Assembly (NCBI GenBank): GCA_949299015.1
Contig: CASFYT010000012.1
Span: 1-64,000 of the forward strand
DNA: 64,000 bases
Reading direction: 5' to 3'
Source of the DNA: an uncultured Bacillota bacterium
GTDB taxonomy: Bacteria; Bacillota_I; Bacilli_A; RFN20; CAG-288
Shown here: positions 41,154-49,168 of the stretch, one piece after another
Layout of the letters: each line of letters opens with the position of its first letter
How positions within the stretch are numbered: the first letter of the stretch is position 1
Made by a program: the position numbers and the translations under genes
The notes under the pieces: model-generated
What the model was told of the DNA's origin: nothing
The model's input: the letters and a program-made list of their open reading frames with translations, nothing else
Database searches by the model: none

Positions 41154-41194
41154 TCCAGTCCCAAAGCTCTTCGCTCACGTGCCCGCGCGGTATA

Positions 41195-41253
41195 GTTGAA
41201 CGAAGGAACGAAAACGGCCAGGGCAGTTCGCTCTGGCCGTTTTTTCGTTCAAC
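41195..41253. terminator. Long bidirectional terminator between the cold-shock gene and the kinase gene
   Basis: Inner stem AACGGCCAG / CTGGCCGTT with T-run on one side and A-run on the other, extended outward by GTTGAACGAA / TTCGTTCAAC. Serves both convergent genes. Confidence 0.85.
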
Positions 41254-42886
41254 GCGCGTCCTTGAAGGACGAGCCTCCGATGAACTCCCTCATCAGGGAG
41301 TTGCAGGGGATGTCGTCCAGCGGCATCGGAAGGAAGTACTTGAGCACGTTCTTCAGCCTCTGGGCGGTGGAGTACTCCTCCTCGTCGGGACGGATCGACT
41401 CCAGAAGGGGGAGGGCGATGCTCCGCATCGCGCAGGTCTCGTAGGGAAGGAAGGAGTCGAAGACGAAGTCGGCGTTTTCCTGCGTCGGATAGATGTAGCG
41501 GAACTCTCCGTTGCGGACGTTCTTCCACATCGAGATCGTCTCCTTGGCGTCCGATCCCCGCGTGCGGGCGTCGCGCGTGATGCGGCGGATGAGGCGAAGG
41601 TCCGTCATGCTCAGGGGCGTATGGTTGTCGAGGTTGAGCTGCGGCTGGGGAGCGATGTAGACCTTGAACTTCTGATGCTCCGGAATGTTCTCGGTGAGCC
41701 GCCGATTGAGGGCGTGGATTCCCTCGATGATGATGGGCTGGTTCGCCCCCAAGGAAATCTCCTTTCCCTTCGAGCGGACGCCGTCCTTGAAGGAATAGGT
41801 CGGCAGGAAGACCCTCTCGCCCTGGATCAGAAGGCTCATCGTCTCCTCGAAGAAGGGGATGTCGATCGTATCCAAAGACTCCAGGTCCGCCCCGGGAGGG
41901 AGGAGGCGCTTGGGGATATAGAAATCGTCGATGGAGATGCGGATCGGCCTCAGCCCCATCGCCATGAGCTGATAGGTCAGGCGATTGGCGAAGCTCGTCT
42001 TGCCGGAACTGGAAGGCCCGGCGATGCCGATCAGACGGACGGGGTCCTCGTTGTCGACGATCTTCTTCGCCAGGTCCCCGATCATCATGTTGAACTTGGC
42101 CTCGCTGAGGTTGACGAATGCCATCGGCCCCTGCTTCTTCAGGAATCGATTGACGGACGAGGCGGTGTCGAGGTGGTTGAGCTCCGCCCAGCGGGAGGAA
42201 CCGGCGAGCGTGCTGGCGAACTTCAGCTCGTCGCTGAAGGGGGGAATCTCCCCGGCGCACTCGGCACGCGGGAACTGCATCATCAGGCCGGGCTCGTAAT
42301 ACCGCAGGGAAAAGCGATTCAGGTAGCCGGTGGAAGGAACCATGGGACTGTAGAGATAGTCCCAGTATTCCTTTCCCTGGAACTGGACGCCGTAGAGATG
42401 GGCGAAGTTCTCCGGCCGATACTTCAGCACGTCGATCTTGTCCTGCTGGCCCGCCAGCCGATAACGCTCTAAGGCCTCCTTCTTGCTGAGGCGAACGCGC
42501 ACGATGTCCAGGTCGAGGGAGATGAGTTCCTCCATCCTCCGCTGTACTTTGTCGACAAAGGACTGATTGACGCGGAAATTCTTCCTGCCAAGGATCCGGC
42601 AGAAGATCGAACGGGAGACATTGTAGAAGAAGCGAACGTCCAACCTCTTGTCAATTGACCTAATTGCTACAGCCATCAAAAAGCGAAGCGACGCCTCATA
42701 GATCCGAACGGCATCAGAATTCGTTAAATCAAGGAATTCGACTTCGTGTTCGCCGTCTTCTCCAATCGAATGGTTCAGATCCTGAATCTGTCCATCCACC
42801 TTGCAGCAGATGTAGTTCTTCCTTTCCGGAGAAGGAAGAAGCGTCGACACTTTCGTCCCTTTCGTCAAAAATCGGTGAATCGTCAT
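41249..42886 (-). CDS. Uridine kinase-like nucleoside kinase with ThrRS-like N-terminal domains
   Basis: 545 residues, matching a known Firmicute family in which a TGS domain (about 1-60) and a threonyl-tRNA synthetase-like editing (SAD) region (about 65-200) precede a phosphoribulokinase/uridine kinase domain. The kinase has the P-loop GIAGPSSSGKTSF (about 290-302), the DDFYIPK substrate loop and the IIIEGIHALN Walker-B-like strand. It probably phosphorylates a nucleoside; the role of the N-domains is unknown. AAGGAGC lies before the start and a TTGATT-17-TATAAT promoter upstream. The first ~250 bases of the gene are lower in GC. Confidence 0.87.
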   Translation of the reverse strand: MTIHRFLTKGTKVSTLLPSPERKNYICCKVDGQIQDLNHSIGEDGEHEVEFLDLTNSDAVRIYEASLRFLMAVAIRSIDKRLDVRFFYNVSRSIFCRILGRKNFRVNQSFVDKVQRRMEELISLDLDIVRVRLSKKEALERYRLAGQQDKIDVLKYRPENFAHLYGVQFQGKEYWDYLYSPMVPSTGYLNRFSLRYYEPGLMMQFPRAECAGEIPPFSDELKFASTLAGSSRWAELNHLDTASSVNRFLKKQGPMAFVNLSEAKFNMMIGDLAKKIVDNEDPVRLIGIAGPSSSGKTSFANRLTYQLMAMGLRPIRISIDDFYIPKRLLPPGADLESLDTIDIPFFEETMSLLIQGERVFLPTYSFKDGVRSKGKEISLGANQPIIIEGIHALNRRLTENIPEHQKFKVYIAPQPQLNLDNHTPLSMTDLRLIRRITRDARTRGSDAKETISMWKNVRNGEFRYIYPTQENADFVFDSFLPYETCAMRSIALPLLESIRPDEEEYSTAQRLKNVLKYFLPMPLDDIPCNSLMREFIGGSSFKDAR

Positions 42887-42946
42887 TGAAATAAGCTCCT
42901 TGTCCTAAGAGAGAAAAATCCGTCTTCCGAAATCTCGCTGTCTCCT

Positions 42947-42975
42947 ATTATATCGGGACAGAGGGGGACAATCAA
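42947..42975 (-). promoter_or_regulatory. Promoter of the nucleoside kinase gene
   Basis: Minus strand TTGATT (42975-42970), 17-base spacer, TATAAT (42952-42947). Confidence 0.7.
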
Positions 42976-43050
42976 ACCCTCCCTGCGCCTCTTCTTTCCT
43001 TCGACCGCCGATTTTCCGTCGATTTCCCATCGTGCAGCACCTCCTTGATG

Positions 43051-43059
43051 TGCTATAAT
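43051..43059 (+). promoter_or_regulatory. Extended -10 promoter of greA
   Basis: TGCTATAAT, perfect extended -10, 28 bases before the greA start. Confidence 0.6.
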
Positions 43060-43087
43060 GTCCGATGCGAAAAACGAGGTATACACA

Positions 43088-43579
43088 ATGGCAGATAACA
43101 ATAAGGAAATCCTGACCAGGGAAGGAAAGGAAGCAATCGAGAAGAAGCTGGCCCAGCTGATCGACGTGGAGAAGCCCCGCGCCCTCTCCGACCTGAATCT
43201 CGCCCGTTCTCAGGGAGACCTGAGCGAAAACGCGGACTACGATTCCGCGCGCGACCGCCTGCAGGAGCTCGAGTCGGAGATCAATCGCCTCCAGTACACC
43301 CTGGACCATGCCGTCATCCTTGAGGCGGATGCGGTCAGCGCGACGGACCTGAAGACCTGCCGCCTCGGCGGTGGAAAGATCACCGTCCTCAACATCGAGA
43401 AGAACACGCGCAGCACCTTCACCATCGTCGGTTCCGCCGAAGCCGATCCTCTGCAGGGCAAGATCTCGAACACCTGCCCCGTCGCCATTGCCGTCCTCGG
43501 ACATCGGGCAGGCGACACGGTCGAGGTCGAGGTCAGCAAGCCCTATTCCATGCTCATCGAGAGCGTCGAAGAGAACTGA
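43088..43579 (+). CDS. greA: Transcript cleavage factor GreA
   Basis: 163 residues, normal length. Rescues backtracked RNA polymerase. The N-terminal coiled coil carries the acidic tip: LNLARSQGDLSENADYDSARD (about 36-56), including the D and E that hold catalytic Mg. The C-terminal FKBP-like domain ends in the GDTVEVEV strand. ATG 43088 has GAGGT ahead of it; an in-frame ATG at 43058 sits directly behind the -10 and would add ten residues foreign to the family. A hairpin that also serves the next gene follows. Confidence 0.95.
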   Translation: MADNNKEILTREGKEAIEKKLAQLIDVEKPRALSDLNLARSQGDLSENADYDSARDRLQELESEINRLQYTLDHAVILEADAVSATDLKTCRLGGGKITVLNIEKNTRSTFTIVGSAEADPLQGKISNTCPVAIAVLGHRAGDTVEVEVSKPYSMLIESVEEN

Positions 43580-43599
43580 CCGCTCTCCCGACACTGAAC

Positions 43600-43643
43600 A
43601 AAAGCCTCCTTCGCCAGCAATAACGGGTGAAGGAGGTTTTCTT
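43600..43643 (+). terminator. greA terminator whose 3' arm contains the comEA ribosome binding site
   Basis: CCTCCTTCGCC (43605-43615) pairs with GGTGAAGGAGG (43626-43636), extended by AAAA/TTTT, then TTTTCTT. The 3' arm AAGGAGG is nine bases from the comEA ATG, so the same element ends greA transcripts and hides the comEA ribosome binding site. Confidence 0.75.
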
Positions 43644-43645
43644 AT

Positions 43646-44194
43646 ATGCTCAAGACCATCATCATCGGCCTGGTGATCACTGTCGTGACGATCGTCGCCT
43701 TTTCCGTCATCCAAAAGTCGTCGGCCAACAATTCGTCCAGCGGCATCCTCAACGGGGAGACGACGCAGGAAGTCGTCGAGGACGGAGACGTCAAGGTCAA
43801 CATCTCCGGAGAGATCAACCATCCGGGCGACTACTCCATCGCGCCGACGGAGACTCTGGGTACCCTCATCGCCATGGCCGGCGGGGTGACGAGCAAGGCC
43901 GACAGCAAGGCCTACAACTCCTCCATCTACATCGGTTCCTATGTCTCCTTCTACATTCCGCCCGTCAGTGAGGTTCCGGACATCTGCGTGGAAGAGACCA
44001 TCGAGAAGGTCAACATCAACCTGGCCGACGAGACGGAGCTCAAGGAAGTCGGATTCAATACGTCCCAGGCCTCCAACCTCGTCGCCTACCGCCAGCAGAA
44101 CGGGGATTTCCAGGTCCTGGAGGACATCCTCAACGTCAAGGGAATCGGAGAGGCGACCTTCAACAAGGTGAAGAACAAGATCTGTCTCTTCTGA
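43646..44194 (+). CDS. comEA: Competence protein ComEA (DNA receptor)
   Basis: 182 residues. A membrane helix (3-24) anchors the protein outside; an SLBB-like domain (VNISGEINHPGDYSIAPTETLGTLIAMAGG, about 52-81) follows; the C-terminal helix-hairpin-helix DNA-binding domain includes VNINLADETELKEV and ILNVKGIGEATFNKVKNKI (about 118-180). It binds incoming DNA at the cell surface and hands it to ComEC, encoded two bases downstream; comEB, between them in Bacillus, is absent. The ribosome binding site is in a hairpin. Confidence 0.92.
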   Translation: MLKTIIIGLVITVVTIVAFSVIQKSSANNSSSGILNGETTQEVVEDGDVKVNISGEINHPGDYSIAPTETLGTLIAMAGGVTSKADSKAYNSSIYIGSYVSFYIPPVSEVPDICVEETIEKVNINLADETELKEVGFNTSQASNLVAYRQQNGDFQVLEDILNVKGIGEATFNKVKNKICLF

Positions 44195-44195
44195 G

Positions 44196-46211
44196 ATGCT
44201 GTTCTCCGCCTTTCTTGGAATGACGATCGGCCTCCTTTCCGTCCTCGTCCATCCCCTGCTCCTCCTGCTCCTCCTTCCCGCGACCTTCTTCCTCTTCCGA
44301 AGGAGGGAGAAGGGGAAGCTCCTTGCCCTCCTTCTTGCCCTCGGCACGGGCATCCTGCTCGTCCTTCTCTTTCCGAAGGGAGAGGTGGGACCGCTCGAGG
44401 ACGTCTTCCTTGTCCTCCAGAGGAAGGAAAGCTATTGTCTCCTTCTCTCCGCAAAAGGAAGGTACCTCTGCTATGACGACGGTCGCTTCAACCTCTTCAG
44501 CCTCGTACGGATTCAAGGAGAAAGTCTCGAGTTTCGCTTCCGGCACTACGAACACTCCTTCGACTTCGAGGGCTACCTTCGGACGCGGGGCGTCTTCCAC
44601 GAGCTTCGGATGGAGGAAGCGGAGCCTCTCTTCGACTCGCCTTTGAACCTGGACGGCCTGAAGACCTACGCCTTCTCCTTTCTCGAAGGGGAAAGCCGTT
44701 CCTTGGTCGACAGCCTGCTGTTCGGAGGATCGCTCGCCGACCTTTCCTCCTATCCCGACCTGGCCGACCTCGGATGGACCTCCCTCTTCGCCCTCGGAGG
44801 CTTCCACCTCTCCTTCCTGCTCTGGATCGCGGACAAGGTCCTCGGTCGCAAGGGAAGGAGCATCCATCGCCTCTTCTCCCTCCTGCTTTCCTTCCTCTTC
44901 CTGATCCTTTCGCTCTTCCGCGCTTCGATGATCCGCATCTTCCTTCTCCGCGCCCTCTCCCTGCTCAACCGCCGATTCAAGAGAAAGCTCCCTCCACTGG
45001 AGATCCTTTCCCTCGTCGCCCTCCTGTTCCTGCTCTTCAACCCGTATTTCCTCCTCTCCTCGTCCTTCGCCTACAGCTTTCCCCTCCTCTTCCTCCTGAG
45101 AATCTTTCCCCGGCGAGGGCGTGGAAAGGGAACCTTCTTCCTGTTCCTGACCCTCTTCTTCCTCCCCTACCGACTCGCCGCGGAATATGAATTCGTCCTC
45201 TTGGGCCCCGTGCTTCAATTCTTCCTGATGCCCCTGAGCCATCTTCTCTTCCTTCTATCCCTCCTTTTGTTCCTCCTTCCGCAGATCGGATTGGCCATCC
45301 ATTCGATATCGATGTTCATCTTGTCTCTATCAAAAAAAGTCGTTTCCATTTCTCCTTCTTTTTCCACAGGAAGACTTCCAATTCTGTTTTTCGTCCTATT
45401 CTATCTTCTCTTCTTTCTTTTTCTTCTCTTTGGGACCTACCGGATCAAAAAGTATTCCCTACTCTCCCTTCTCGGCATCGGGTCCCTTCTGGGGCTGAGC
45501 GTCCTTCCCGACTTCTCGAACCACGAGGAGATCCATTTCATCGACGTCGGCCAGGGAGACGCCACCCTCGTCCGCCACGGACGCTCCAACCTTCTCATCG
45601 ACACCGGCGGCGACGTCCATAACGACCTGGCGACCGACTGCCTGATTCCCTACTTCCAATCGCTGAAGATCACCCGAATCGACGCCGTCTTGATCACCCA
45701 CTATGACTTCGACCACTACGGCGCCCTGGAGAGCCTGAGAAGGAACTTCCCCGTCGGAGAGGTCCTCGACGTCTACGACTTCCTCGAGGACGAGGACGGA
45801 CGATTGACGGTCGCAGGCCTGGAGATCGAGAACCTGAACCTCTGGGGAGAGGGGGACAGCAACAGCCAGTCCGCCGTCTTCTCCTTTGCGCTGGGAGAGA
45901 AGGAGGTGCTCATCATGGGCGATGCCCCACGCACCGTCGAAGCGAAGATCATGGAACGGTTCCCGAACCTGGAATGCGACGTCCTCCGCCTTGGCCACCA
46001 TGGATCCAAGACGAGCAGCGATCCGATCTTCCTCTCCTTCCTCGACCCGGAGGTCGGCATCCTCTCCGTCGGCGTCGACAATCCCTATGGACATCCCGAT
46101 TCGGAAACGATCCAATCCCTGGAACAGCGGAACATTCCCTATCGTCGGACCGACGAGGATGGAACGATCGCCTTCCGCTTTTCCCCCACCTTTTCTATAA
46201 TGGAGACGTGA
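44196..46211 (+). CDS. comEC: DNA uptake channel ComEC
   Basis: 671 residues. The first ~430 residues hold many hydrophobic helices and the OB/competence region (FEGYLRTRGVFHEL near 127, then LADLGWTSLFALGGFHLSFL near 188-207, the Competence-domain motif). The C-terminal metallo-beta-lactamase domain starts HFIDVGQGDATLVRHG (about 448) with LLIDTGGD and LITHYDFDHYG, the metal ligands. It moves single-stranded DNA across the membrane. The 3' end overlaps coaX by four bases. DNA at 45301-45420 falls to about 34 percent GC within this otherwise GC-rich gene. Confidence 0.93.
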   Translation: MLFSAFLGMTIGLLSVLVHPLLLLLLLPATFFLFRRREKGKLLALLLALGTGILLVLLFPKGEVGPLEDVFLVLQRKESYCLLLSAKGRYLCYDDGRFNLFSLVRIQGESLEFRFRHYEHSFDFEGYLRTRGVFHELRMEEAEPLFDSPLNLDGLKTYAFSFLEGESRSLVDSLLFGGSLADLSSYPDLADLGWTSLFALGGFHLSFLLWIADKVLGRKGRSIHRLFSLLLSFLFLILSLFRASMIRIFLLRALSLLNRRFKRKLPPLEILSLVALLFLLFNPYFLLSSSFAYSFPLLFLLRIFPRRGRGKGTFFLFLTLFFLPYRLAAEYEFVLLGPVLQFFLMPLSHLLFLLSLLLFLLPQIGLAIHSISMFILSLSKKVVSISPSFSTGRLPILFFVLFYLLFFLFLLFGTYRIKKYSLLSLLGIGSLLGLSVLPDFSNHEEIHFIDVGQGDATLVRHGRSNLLIDTGGDVHNDLATDCLIPYFQSLKITRIDAVLITHYDFDHYGALESLRRNFPVGEVLDVYDFLEDEDGRLTVAGLEIENLNLWGEGDSNSQSAVFSFALGEKEVLIMGDAPRTVEAKIMERFPNLECDVLRLGHHGSKTSSDPIFLSFLDPEVGILSVGVDNPYGHPDSETIQSLEQRNIPYRRTDEDGTIAFRFSPTFSIMET

Positions 46212-46996
46212 ACGACATCGTTTTCCTGGACATCGGCAACACGTCGGTCGACGTCCTTTCTCCCCTCCGCGGGCACCGGAAGTTCTCTCCTCGCCGTCTT
46301 TCCTCCCTCGCCCGCTTCCTCTCCTCCTGCCGGTCGAGGCGAGCGGTCCTCTCCTCGGTCGTCCCCTCGACGACGAAAAGGCTCCTCACCCTCCTTTCCG
46401 CCAGCGGAATCGAGGCCTGGGTCCTGGACTCGGGGCGCATGAGGGACTTTGCCTCCCGGGAAGGATACCGAATCGACAACATCGACGTCCTGGGGGCGGA
46501 CCTCTTCTGCGACCTGGTCGCCGAGGAATCGGAGAAGGGGTGGATCGTCCTCGACTGCGGGACGGCGACCAAGATCCTCGCCCTCGACGGGAGGAAAGCC
46601 TTCCTTGGCGGCGCGCTCCTCCCCGGCCTCTCCTCCTTTTCCCTCGGCCTGACGAAGAAGGCCGCCCTGATTCCCCTGGCACGGGAGGTCGAACAGGCCC
46701 CCTTGATCTCCCTGGACACCGACGAGGCCATCGCCGCCGGGACCTTCCACGGCACGGCCTTCGTCCTCGAGGGATACGTCTCCGCCCTTCGGAAGAGACC
46801 CGGGATGGAGAGGGCCGGCCTCGTCCTGACCGGCGGCGAGGCGCAGAAGATCCTTCCGTTCCTTTCCGACCGCTGCCGCCGAAAGGTCCGGCTCGACCTG
46901 GAGTGGACGTTGAAGGGACTTCGGCGCTGCTATCAGGAAGAAACCGATTTCTCCGCGGGAAGAAGTAGCCAAAAGGGGACAAATCAAATAGAATAG
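46208..46996 (+). CDS. coaX: Type III pantothenate kinase
   Basis: 262 residues. First step of coenzyme A synthesis from pantothenate. ASKHA fold: phosphate loop FLDIGNTSVDV (about 6-16), GADLFCDLV (near 98) with the catalytic Asp, and DCGTATKI (near 117-124). The start is GTG 46208, overlapping the comEC stop (GTGA). TATAAT (46196-46201) ends six bases before it, inside comEC, so an internal leaderless promoter is possible besides readthrough. The C-terminal residues (SSQKGTNQIE) are a short non-conserved tail. Confidence 0.9.
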   Translation: MNDIVFLDIGNTSVDVLSPLRGHRKFSPRRLSSLARFLSSCRSRRAVLSSVVPSTTKRLLTLLSASGIEAWVLDSGRMRDFASREGYRIDNIDVLGADLFCDLVAEESEKGWIVLDCGTATKILALDGRKAFLGGALLPGLSSFSLGLTKKAALIPLAREVEQAPLISLDTDEAIAAGTFHGTAFVLEGYVSALRKRPGMERAGLVLTGGEAQKILPFLSDRCRRKVRLDLEWTLKGLRRCYQEETDFSAGRSSQKGTNQIE

Positions 46997-47019
46997 TGAG
47001 CGCATTTCAGGAGGTTTGC

Positions 47020-48423
47020 ATGAAGAAGGAAACCCAACGCACGAAAATCGACTCGACCTACGCCAAGCTCGTCGCCCCCTACGCCGACGAGGCCCTCAAG
47101 GTCCTGAGCGAATATGTCGCCATCCCCTCCGTCTACGACGAACAGACGAGGACGACCGAGAAGCCCTTCGGCGAAAACGTCGATCGCGCCCTCGCCTTCG
47201 CCGCCGAACTGGGAGCGAGGCTGGGCTTCGAAGTCGACCGCTGCGACGGCTACGCGACGGAACTGACCTATGGAAAGGGAGACAAGACCCTGGACATCTA
47301 TGCCCACGCCGACGTCGTCCCCGTCCGCAGGGACGGATGGAGGCACGAGCCCTTTGCCCTGACGCTTGAGGAGGGAAACCTCTACGGGCGCGGCACGGCG
47401 GACGACAAAGGCCCCGGCATCAGCTGCCTCTACGCCCTGAAGGCGCTGATCGACAGCAAGAAGGCGGAAGGCGTCAAGATCCGCTTCTTCATCGGCGGGG
47501 ACGAGGAGAGGGGCTCTTCCTGCCTCGACCACTACTTCCATGCGATGAAGAGGCCCTACCCGACCTTCGGCTTTTCCCCGGATTCCGACTATCCCGTCAT
47601 CTATGGCGAAAAATCCATCTACGCCTACAAGGCGACCTATGAATGTCATCTCGACTGCGAGAATTTCCAGTGCGGAGACGCCCTCAACATCGTCATCCCG
47701 AAGTGCTCCGTCACGCTCAGGTCCCGCATCGACGAGGCGAAGCTGCTCGCCCTCCGGCTCTCGGAGCGCTGTCCCAAGATTCGGATTTCCATCGTAGGAG
47801 ACAAGCTCACCATCGAAGGAAAGCCTGCGCACGGTTCCATGCCTTGGGAAGGAATCAACGCCGGGCTCTACATGCTCCGTTTCCTGGGCTACCTCTATGA
47901 CGAAAAACGCGCAAGAGACATCTTCGACCACTACGCCTCCGGCAAGGGGGAAAGCTTCCGCGGCGACTTCCGAGACAAGGACTTCGACTGCACCTCCTAC
48001 AACGTCGGAAGGATCGTCTATGACGGAGAGAAGGTGGAGGTCTATGTCAACCTCCGCTTCCCCGCGACGATGGAAGTCGAGGACGTCCTCCACAACTGCG
48101 CCCTCAACACCGAAGCGGAGATCGAGGACCTGGGCGGTTCCCGAGGCTTTGTCTTCGACCTCTCCTCCCCCTGCCTGAAGGCCTTGGTCGAGGCCTACCA
48201 GGAGGAGACGGGAGACAGTGAAAGCAAGCCCCTGGCCATCGGAGGCGGAACCTACGCCAGGGAGAGCCGGAACGCGGTCGCCTTCGGCGCCCAGTTCCCC
48301 GGCCGGGACTATCGGATGCACGGAGACGACGAGTTCTTCCCCTTGGCGGACTTCCGAGACAACATGGTCATCTACGCCCACGCCATCGATTCCCTGCTCC
48401 GGATCCTTCGGGAGGAGAAATGA
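47020..48423 (+). CDS. pepV: M20-family dipeptidase (PepV-like)
   Basis: 467 residues. Zinc aminopeptidase cutting dipeptides and some tripeptides. Motifs: YAHADVVP (metal-binding His and catalytic Asp, near 93), GRGTADDKGP (near 125, bridging Asp), GGDEERGSSC (near 160, catalytic Glu pair), GGGTYARE near the C-terminus. The insertion domain between about 185 and 390 is the PepV lid. CAGGAGG is eight bases before ATG 47020; eight codons upstream an in-frame GTG exists but has no ribosome binding site. TAGAAT at 46989 may be a -10. The trmB start overlaps by four bases. Confidence 0.91.
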   Translation: MKKETQRTKIDSTYAKLVAPYADEALKVLSEYVAIPSVYDEQTRTTEKPFGENVDRALAFAAELGARLGFEVDRCDGYATELTYGKGDKTLDIYAHADVVPVRRDGWRHEPFALTLEEGNLYGRGTADDKGPGISCLYALKALIDSKKAEGVKIRFFIGGDEERGSSCLDHYFHAMKRPYPTFGFSPDSDYPVIYGEKSIYAYKATYECHLDCENFQCGDALNIVIPKCSVTLRSRIDEAKLLALRLSERCPKIRISIVGDKLTIEGKPAHGSMPWEGINAGLYMLRFLGYLYDEKRARDIFDHYASGKGESFRGDFRDKDFDCTSYNVGRIVYDGEKVEVYVNLRFPATMEVEDVLHNCALNTEAEIEDLGGSRGFVFDLSSPCLKALVEAYQEETGDSESKPLAIGGGTYARESRNAVAFGAQFPGRDYRMHGDDEFFPLADFRDNMVIYAHAIDSLLRILREEK

Positions 48424-49049
48424 GGCTCCGCCATCGTCCCTGGACGGAAACGGTCCTGGAGGAGAACAAGGACATCGCCCTCTCCCTGGAGGACCTTTCG
48501 GAGGATTCCCTCAAGGGGTTCGACCACCTGGAGATCGGATGCGGCCTGGGAGGCTTCCTCCTCGAGCTCTCCCGCAGCGATCCCGAGGGAAGGTACCTCG
48601 GGGTCGAAGTCTCGCTCAACGCCTTCGCCTCCGCCGTCAAGAAGGCGAGCGCCGTCAAGAAGGAACAGACGAACTTCCTCCTGCTCCACGCCCCGATCGA
48701 AAGGCTCCTGCCCTACCTTCCGGCCGGCCGCCTGAAGGCCATCTACGTCAACTTCCCCGATCCCTGGCCCAAGAAGAGACAGCAGCATCGACGGCTTTCC
48801 TCCCCGAAGCTGCTCAAGGAGTACTATCGGATGCTCGTTCCCGGAGGAAAGGTCTACTTCCGGACCGACAACGTCCCTCTCTTCGAGGATTCGGTCGAAT
48901 CGTTCGTCGACTCCCGCCTCTTCCGCACCGAGACGATCGTCCCCTTCCTCTCCGAGACCTACGCCGGCCTCCCGCCGACGGAATACGAAAGGAAGTTCCG
49001 CGCCCGAGGCATCCCGATTCAACTGCTCGTCGCCACGAAAGAAGAGTGA
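48420..49049 (+). CDS. trmB: tRNA (guanine-N7-)-methyltransferase
   Basis: 209 residues, normal length. Methylates G46 of tRNA with S-adenosylmethionine. SAM motif LEIGCGLGGFLLEL (about 37-50), LGVEVSLNAF, and the signature NFPDPWPKKRQQHRR (about 117-131) are complete. It overlaps pepV by four bases (ATGA) and is followed by a terminator before the heat-shock operon. Confidence 0.94.
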   Translation: MRLRHRPWTETVLEENKDIALSLEDLSEDSLKGFDHLEIGCGLGGFLLELSRSDPEGRYLGVEVSLNAFASAVKKASAVKKEQTNFLLLHAPIERLLPYLPAGRLKAIYVNFPDPWPKKRQQHRRLSSPKLLKEYYRMLVPGGKVYFRTDNVPLFEDSVESFVDSRLFRTETIVPFLSETYAGLPPTEYERKFRARGIPIQLLVATKEE

Positions 49050-49070
49050 GCCGGCTCGTCCGGCTTTTCT
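49049..49070 (+). terminator. Terminator of the coaX-pepV-trmB run
   Basis: AGCCGG, CTCGT loop, CCGGCT then TTTTCTTCT. Confidence 0.75.
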
Positions 49071-49083
49071 TCTCTTCTCTTTT

Positions 49084-49110
49084 CTAGCACTCTATGCTTG
49101 AAATTGCTAA
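49084..49110. promoter_or_regulatory. CIRCE operator 1 (HrcA binding site)
   Basis: CTAGCACTC, nine bases, AATTGCTAA: left half 8/9 and right half 7/9 of the CIRCE consensus (TTAGCACTC-N9-GAGTGCTAA). It covers the -35 of the hrcA promoter. Confidence 0.75.
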
Positions 49111-49125
49111 AGCGATGGATATAAT
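49098..49125 (+). promoter_or_regulatory. Promoter of hrcA-grpE-dnaK-dnaJ
   Basis: TTGAAA (49098-49103), 16-base spacer, TATAAT (49120-49125). Confidence 0.8.
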
Positions 49126-49129
49126 AGTT

Positions 49130-49155
49130 GTAGCACTTCGAAAGAGGAGTGCTAG
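49130..49155. promoter_or_regulatory. CIRCE operator 2 (HrcA binding site)
   Basis: GTAGCACTT, eight bases, GAGTGCTAG; strong halves but the spacer is one base shorter than consensus. It covers the predicted transcription start. Confidence 0.75.
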
Positions 49156-49168
49156 CCCGGAGGTGTCG

